The position numbers and the translations under genes were made by a program. Positions 58,118-64,000 of a DNA stretch of 64,000 nt are shown one piece after another. The stretch is from Isoetes taiwanensis (lineage: Eukaryota > Streptophyta > Lycopodiopsida > Isoetales > Isoetaceae). The first letter of the stretch is position 1. Every line of letters begins with the position of its first letter. Below the pieces are notes generated by a model, which saw only the letters and a list, made by a program, of their open reading frames with translations, had not been told where the DNA came from and did no database searches. Location of the stretch: assembly GCA_021234155.1 (NCBI GenBank), contig JAJEKV010000036.1, forward strand, positions 2,658,996 through 2,722,995, read 5' to 3'.

Positions 58118-61100
58118 CTTCTGATAGAAACTTACTGCACCCCTGATTATGAGATTTACACTGACGATTATGATCCCTCAAATCACTAAAACAGTTCCCC
58201 TTCCAACTGTGCCATAAATACGTGAAATTGTTCCAGAGGAATGATTAGTTCTTTGCACTATCAAGTAGGTTTCTGCCTTTGCTAATCAAGTTAAAACATC
58301 AGATGATGGAGTATCACAAGTTTTTTTCTACCTAATTGCTAAGAAGATAATAAAGAATGAGAAGAGCTACAAAATCAAATACGTTGAAGTGATGCTCTGC
58401 GTCCAAAAAGATATTCAGTTAACAGTAACAGACCAGTGGTAATGAGAACAACAGATGTGTTTGGACATTTTGAGACACTCAAGAGCTGGTATGTGGATTC
58501 TGAAACTGCATGAACAACATTTGTGCAGGCTCTCCTTAGATAATTTCCCCTAGGCAACTATGGTGCTCACGAAGGACTACAAATGACATCTACGACATTG
58601 AGCCAACACTCAGAAATTCTAAAGTTGGGAAGTTAGTCGTAAAGTATGTCACATGGACACATCAACAATGGTGGTCTGCATAGAGATACTTAACGCATCC
58701 CTTTTTGTCAATGGTCTAAGTAAGTTAACGCAAATAGTAAGCAGCAGATGACCAACCGCAGCAGCAATTCTCTAGTAAATGTGCTGTGCCACGAAGTAAG
58801 TTGGCTTGTTCAGAGAAGATAGAGATTCCTTTGTTCCACGCTGAGGAAACTTACACTGCTGAATAATTAGCAGAAGGTGGATCCTCTCCTGTGAAGAAAT
58901 TGCATCTCAGATTGCTACAAATGCACAAAATTCGTAAGTAAAACCTCATGAAAGAACATCAGTAGAACAAATGCTTGTTATGATCATCTATCCTTATGTA
59001 ACGAACATTTTTGCATCAATTCTTGTTATGGGCGACTAACATGTTACTTCTGTTTAGGCTAGCAGGAGGCCTCAATATGAGAATCTATTCTGATCAACCA
59101 TATTTGATGGAAGCATCATGCTAACCTACTGGCTTTTGTATTTAAAAAACAGCATTGATGCCTTAAATTTTTGCAGAATTTCCCACTTCTTTACTTTAAA
59201 ACTGGTAGTGGTATTCTTTGCTTTCCTAGTTGTGGAACGTTCTCTACGCATGCAGATCAGTTACAAATGACACTTACGCATATGTCAAATTAAGAACCCA
59301 TGAAGGAAAGTCTCCTGTCAACATATTGTCATTTAATCTCCTGCAAACAAGATAGCCACTTCATTGTATGTAGAAATATAATCAACAGCTCTCATGCTTA
59401 TAATTAGCATTCTAAGATCATTGATGAGACAAAGAGAGTAGATATGTACACTGGAAGAACATGTAGTATAAAGTCAACAGACCAGAGACTCATACAAAGG
59501 AACACAATACTTCCATTTTATTCTTCATTATTAGTGTCATATGAATACAGTAGATTCCATGTCAGGTCGAAAATGGTGAAGCTACAATTGAATGGCTACA
59601 TGAGAAAATACACATGTAGAAGATATTTAGTAAGGGAACAGTGGTGGCAGGATTGACTTAACCAGTTGACTTTGTGGGATACGATGCCAGCTGGGCTTAC
59701 TGAATACTTTCCTACTTTGAGCAACGTACTTTAAAATGACTATGAGCCTAGGCTGGCAAAGCATTGAAGTTCCCTAATCTTAACAGTATAACCAGTGATG
59801 GCTGCATATCACACAGAATCTAAATGAACGCTATTCCAAATCTGCGATCCCCTTACACCATTTGGTAACAACGAATCCTGAGTTAGCCTCGTTAATTAAC
59901 TCCTATGAGCACTTTTGGCCTTGATTTCCAAAGAAAAACTCACAGGTAGCTCAAATTCTTCATCTTCTGCCAGGATTCCGGAAGATACCCTGTTATATTG
60001 TTCTTGCAAAGTTCTCTGCATGCAAAATGAATGGCAACATCAAACTGAGTTGCTAAGAGGAGGAAGAACACAATCATCTTTATGCAGGATGCAATACAAA
60101 ATAAATACTAATGGATTTGAACCATACAGGTGCTCCATGTTTGGCAATGATGTTCCCCATTCAGAAGGAAGCTCCCCTTCGATAAAGCAATCACAAAGGT
60201 TTCTACAGAAAACTTTCTCCACTATTAGGGACATTGTTTAGAAGTTAAGAAATTTATTCTCCAGTCCATCAAAATATCATGAATATTCCTAATGGCAAAT
60301 GTCTGCACCAATTATCATTATAAACTACACCATGACATGCTGCTTAGCCAGAAAAGTTCCAAGAAGCTTGTTATTCTGATTTATCTATATACTATTTAAT
60401 GCAGCCCTTGAGGCATAATTCATGGACGTATAAAATGACAGCAGTATTTTGACATGTTAAAGACTTCGTAACAGGCATACAAAATGGCTATTTACTTTGG
60501 CAACTTGTAGTAATGCTCTTTTAGGGCATTGAAACAAGAAGTATAGCTTCCCTGCATGTATTGCTCCAAGTTGTTACAAATTAAAGATTCAAAATTTACA
60601 CTCTCTGCACAATAAGTTATAATCATAAAACTTACAGAAGCTTCAAATTTGTCAAATTGGTGAGAAATGTGGGAAGTTTTGTAGAAAACAGATTGCCCCA
60701 GAGAGACCTGTTTGCCAAATAAGATAAAGGTAAAGTACCAAAATCACAAAATCAATCAAATGAAGTTTACTTAAATGCCAGACCTGCCTTTATACTTAAA
60801 AAGTAAAACAGTCTTTTTTCTCTTTTCACCTTGTGTGTATTGGAAAGGGGGTATATGCAGGACAATTCCTGGCTTTAGCTAGTGCAATCAGCTAGGTACA
60901 ACATATGTACCCTTACAAGCAGTTTTGTCTTTAGATGCTTCTACTATAGCAAACTTCGCCGCCCAAATCCAGGGTTGATCGCTTCACGTGGGTGCCAGTT
61001 CACCACAGATGGAAAGGGCTTGACTATATATGGGCATGCAGGCTGGCACCAGCATTTAACAAATATAAAACCTACTTCCTAACAAAATATATGCATGAAT

Positions 61101-63387
61101 ATTTACTTACAATTCTACTAGCTGCAATAGACTGCCAATTCCAGATGGTATATCCTCTGAAAATTTATTGTCAGGTAGATGCCTGCCAATATAGCACAGA
61201 TTCATGAGTCAACTATGGTTAAGATCACTGGCATTCAGCTTTAATCTAATATTCTACTCTTCAAAGTTGAATATTCTACGGGTAACAGTATGTTAGTGGG
61301 AAAAGAAGATTTCACTCCAGTCAAAGCAGTTTATACTTTGAGGGACCGGATAGGAAGCAACCACATGGGAAACAAACCAGTCCACTAGGAGGAGTTAGAG
61401 CATTTAAATAAAGCTTCAACTGCTTTTTCATGAACCTATTAGTGACCTGTGAAAATAAAAACAAGCACAAATATAGAAGAAATTAATAGAAAAATTGTAT
61501 ATAGTTGACTTAAATCTCTCCTGGACCTGCTAATTTCGTGTTAAAATTTTAGTCAATTTATTTGTAGCTGCCCATTGAATTCATCCTACTTCAGACATCC
61601 AACTCTTTCTATGATTGTGGAATTAAGGAAAATATTGACTTATCCTTAGCATTGGCAAATCAAAGCAGCCAACAGGTGTAATCACACGTTTGACCTTAAA
61701 GAGAGAAATAAATGCCAACTAGAAGGCCAGAGCCAAAGGGATCCAATGGTCAATACGATGTAGAGATTGAAAGGTAATGGTGGGGTTGGGGGGGTGGGGG
61801 GGTGGATGATGTGAAAAACAGGTTTTGTGTTATTCAAAAAGTCAATTTGCTTTGCATCAGATTCAGAATATGACACCCTCTTCAGATTTTTTGGGAAAAA
61901 AAATCTTGATAAAAGCCCATGGTCCACTTGTTTATTTTTACACTATGTCGTCCCATACTGGTTTTCCCCTTGCCTTTATCTTCAAACCGTATTGAAAATG
62001 GGCAATCAGACTAAGAAAAAACATGGAGAAGTCCAATGTTAGAGCAATCACCACCCATTGATTTTGAATTCCGAAACTCATCTTCTCGTGTCCTTCAAAG
62101 AGCAGGTTATATTCTTTTCCTTCGAATCTGAAGAAGCCTCAAGCTTGGTGCTTGAGGATTCCTCTATGCCGACAAGGTTCACCCTTAAGTTCCTTTGCAT
62201 GTGCTAAACACAGACCTTAAAAGCATTTCCAGGATTTTTCAGGTCAATCAGATTTTATAAAAGTTCAGTTGCAAGCAAATTCTTAATGTTGCTTGGAACC
62301 TTCTTGCTCATTACAACGTTTGAAAAAGTTGGGTATAGCTGGTATTCATATCTAAGCACTTTTTCTACTCTTTAAGTTCATTTAGGACTTTGCTCTGTTT
62401 TTGCAGCTATTCTTGGAGACAATAAAGGGTACCTGCAAACATAAGCCAATCTTCTTGAGTTTTTGGTTTAAAAGGGACTTCAAGCTCTTCCATTCCCACT
62501 TCAGACTAGCTTGAATGAGCAGGAATCGACCTCTCAAACTGGACATACTTTCTGCGTTGACAGTTTTATTGGCAAGTAATAACTCTTCCAGCAAAAATAC
62601 TCTCCTTTAATAGCTGCTACTGATATTAATAGCATTTTTAGTAACAGAGTGTGGGTTGCTTACAAAAAATGCAAACAATTTGAATACTTGCATTAAAATC
62701 CTCCCCTCGGTGTGGTGTAGATTCTACACCAATTGTGGAATAGTTTAGGACCAATGTTCCACAAGGATTCAACTTAAAAGTGGCTTCAAGTTCCAACAAA
62801 TTTGCCATAAATCAAACTAGAATATTTCCTGTGGAACTGGCTTCCTCGTGATTACAGATACATTAAGCCTTTCGTTATTGTTTCTAGAATCTGTGTTTAT
62901 ACATCTTGAAGTTTCATTGTGAAGCATGAGAACTTTGCAGGGAGGCAATTCTTATTTCCTTTTGGGTTTGTGCTAAATTTGAGCCAATGTAGTTAAATGC
63001 AAAAGAAATGTAGAGAGTGACCAAAATGGCTCTCACCCAACCACTCTTCTCTAATTTCTAAGATATCATATTTTTGCCATTGGCAACTTGATGTTCATTT
63101 CTTTAACTTCCATAGTACATAATCTGCTGGGTGGCAAGCCGAGAATTTCCTATCAAGAAACTGTTAAGAATATTGAGACGGAGATGTGTAGATAAAATCC
63201 CAGTAAACTTGTTGAATACTCAGGTACAAACAACATCATTCTTCTTCCATAACAGGAAGGGCTCTAACATATCCTATTTAAAAAAAAAAAGATTTGCAGT
63301 TTGACAGTGACATACAAAAACTGAAGCTTCTCAACATTCCCAATAGCCGTTGGTAGCACTCCTGTCAGATTGCAACTTCCCATTCGT
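58118..63387 (-). CDS. LRR receptor-like kinase, ectodomain exons
   Basis: Seven exons were identified. 58118-58206 is a Cys-containing juxtamembrane segment (GNCFSDLRDHNRQCKSHNQG, then CSKFLSE). Upstream are exons mostly equal to one LRR: 58855-58914 (NLRCNFFTGEDPPSANYSA), 59278-59340 (LNDNMLTGDFPSWVLNLTYA), 59944-60015 (CKNNITGYLPESWQKMKNLS), 60636-60707 (LWGNLFSTKLPTFLTNLTNL), 61111-61182 (LPDNKFSEDIPSGIGSLLQL) and 63316-63387 (MGSCNLTGVLPTAIGNVEKL). Four of them are exactly 72 bp, so each intron falls at the same place in the 24-residue repeat. Between 61182 and 63316 no clear repeat was found; one or two exons may have been missed. The 5' end lies outside the window. Confidence 0.75.
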
Positions 63388-63980
63388 CTGCGGAAACAAT
63401 ACAGAAAAGGGTTTTCAGACGCTGTAAGGGCAGATGAAACTAAAATTAATCAGAAAGGAGATCCAATAGTTCATGTCAGTACTTGTAGGTTTGAGTAAAA
63501 AATGATTTCATAAACTGGTGTAATTAATTAAGATAACAAGTCAAGCAGTTACTGAGCTGAACAGTATCATAAAACATTTCTTGCCCAACCATGAGTCCTC
63601 TCTCTTATAGGCAAAGAAGAGCTCCATGTCATAATTCGTCTTGGCATATCTACAGGACATATTTGGGCAATCATCTTCACTTGCAGTTACTACTGGTAGA
63701 CCTAGGCAATGAGCATTTCCTATGTTTCTTTAGAAATTGAAGCATGGAGAAGGTGACTATCATAATGTTCTTGAATATGAATAGCACAGCTAGAAATTGT
63801 GATGTGAATGAAGAACAATATTAGCAGGAAAATACAAAATGCTACTGGTACCTGACAGAACATACTGTTCTGATTTATCACTTAACAAAAAACCAATGAA
63901 ATGGAAGAACATAGTGCCCCGTAACCTTCAAGATGAAGGAAAGAATGACATTATGACAAACCATTTATCTAGATGCTTAC

Positions 63981-64000
63981 AAGTCAATGAGACTTTTTAT
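63981..64000 (-). CDS. Next LRR exon of the receptor kinase, cut by the window edge
   Basis: The minus strand reads a coding end SLIDL directly followed by GTAAGC, a good donor, matching the ends of the other LRR exons. Only 20 bp are inside the window. Confidence 0.5.

Overview
The window looks like nuclear DNA of a land plant with a large, transposon-rich genome. The evidence is plant-type genes with many introns and strongly plant-like LTR retrotransposons that prime from initiator tRNA-Met. A fern, lycophyte or other non-seed lineage is my guess, because two multi-domain transposon-like families here (3.8-6.6 kb and 31.6-34.2 kb) are ones I associate with such genomes. That placement is an inference and is weak. 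Nothing suggests a bacterial, viral or organellar origin.

Layout. 1-3 kb: a GT-rich simple repeat, then broken pieces of an MCM9-like helicase (+) and a receptor-kinase C-lobe (-) split by a duplication holding a 40-bp minisatellite. 3.8-6.6 kb (-): a decayed, intron-containing transposase-like gene with a long coiled coil. 9.3-16.2 kb (-): one degraded Ty3/gypsy element, read gag, protease, an extra RNase H, reverse transcriptase, a degenerate RNase H and integrase, interrupted twice by insertions. 18-19.2 kb: an almost pure homopurine tract. 21.5-21.8 kb (+): a frameshifted histone H3 relic. 24-25.7 kb (+): an intact-looking pentatricopeptide gene of the EMB1417 type. 27.7-31.4 kb: two LINE fragments with apurinic-type endonuclease domains, head to head. 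31.6-34.2 kb (-): a DUF7869-like gene. 34.0-38.6 kb (+): a damaged second copy of the pentatricopeptide locus with an internal tandem duplication. 38.6-47 kb: LINE, copia and gag fragments, a foldback, a SINE head and a Cys-rich reading frame.

47.4 kb to the right edge (-): one large leucine-rich-repeat receptor kinase gene. Its ectodomain exons are single 60-72 bp repeat units. Its kinase is cut, just before the HRD catalytic loop, by an intron of about 8.1 kb. That intron contains a nested set of elements: copia remnants, a 644-bp hAT-type MITE with an 8-bp target duplication, and a young 3,197-bp LTR element. The young element has identical 239-bp LTRs, a 5-bp target duplication, a primer site and a polypurine tract, but encodes a single 678-residue gag-like protein and no polymerase. 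It and the gypsy element with a second RNase H placed before the reverse transcriptase are the two best candidates for something undescribed.

Only the receptor kinase and the first pentatricopeptide locus look like functioning host genes. The Cys-rich frame is possible. Most of the rest is mobile-element debris. Exon boundaries were set by eye from reading frame and GT/AG signals.
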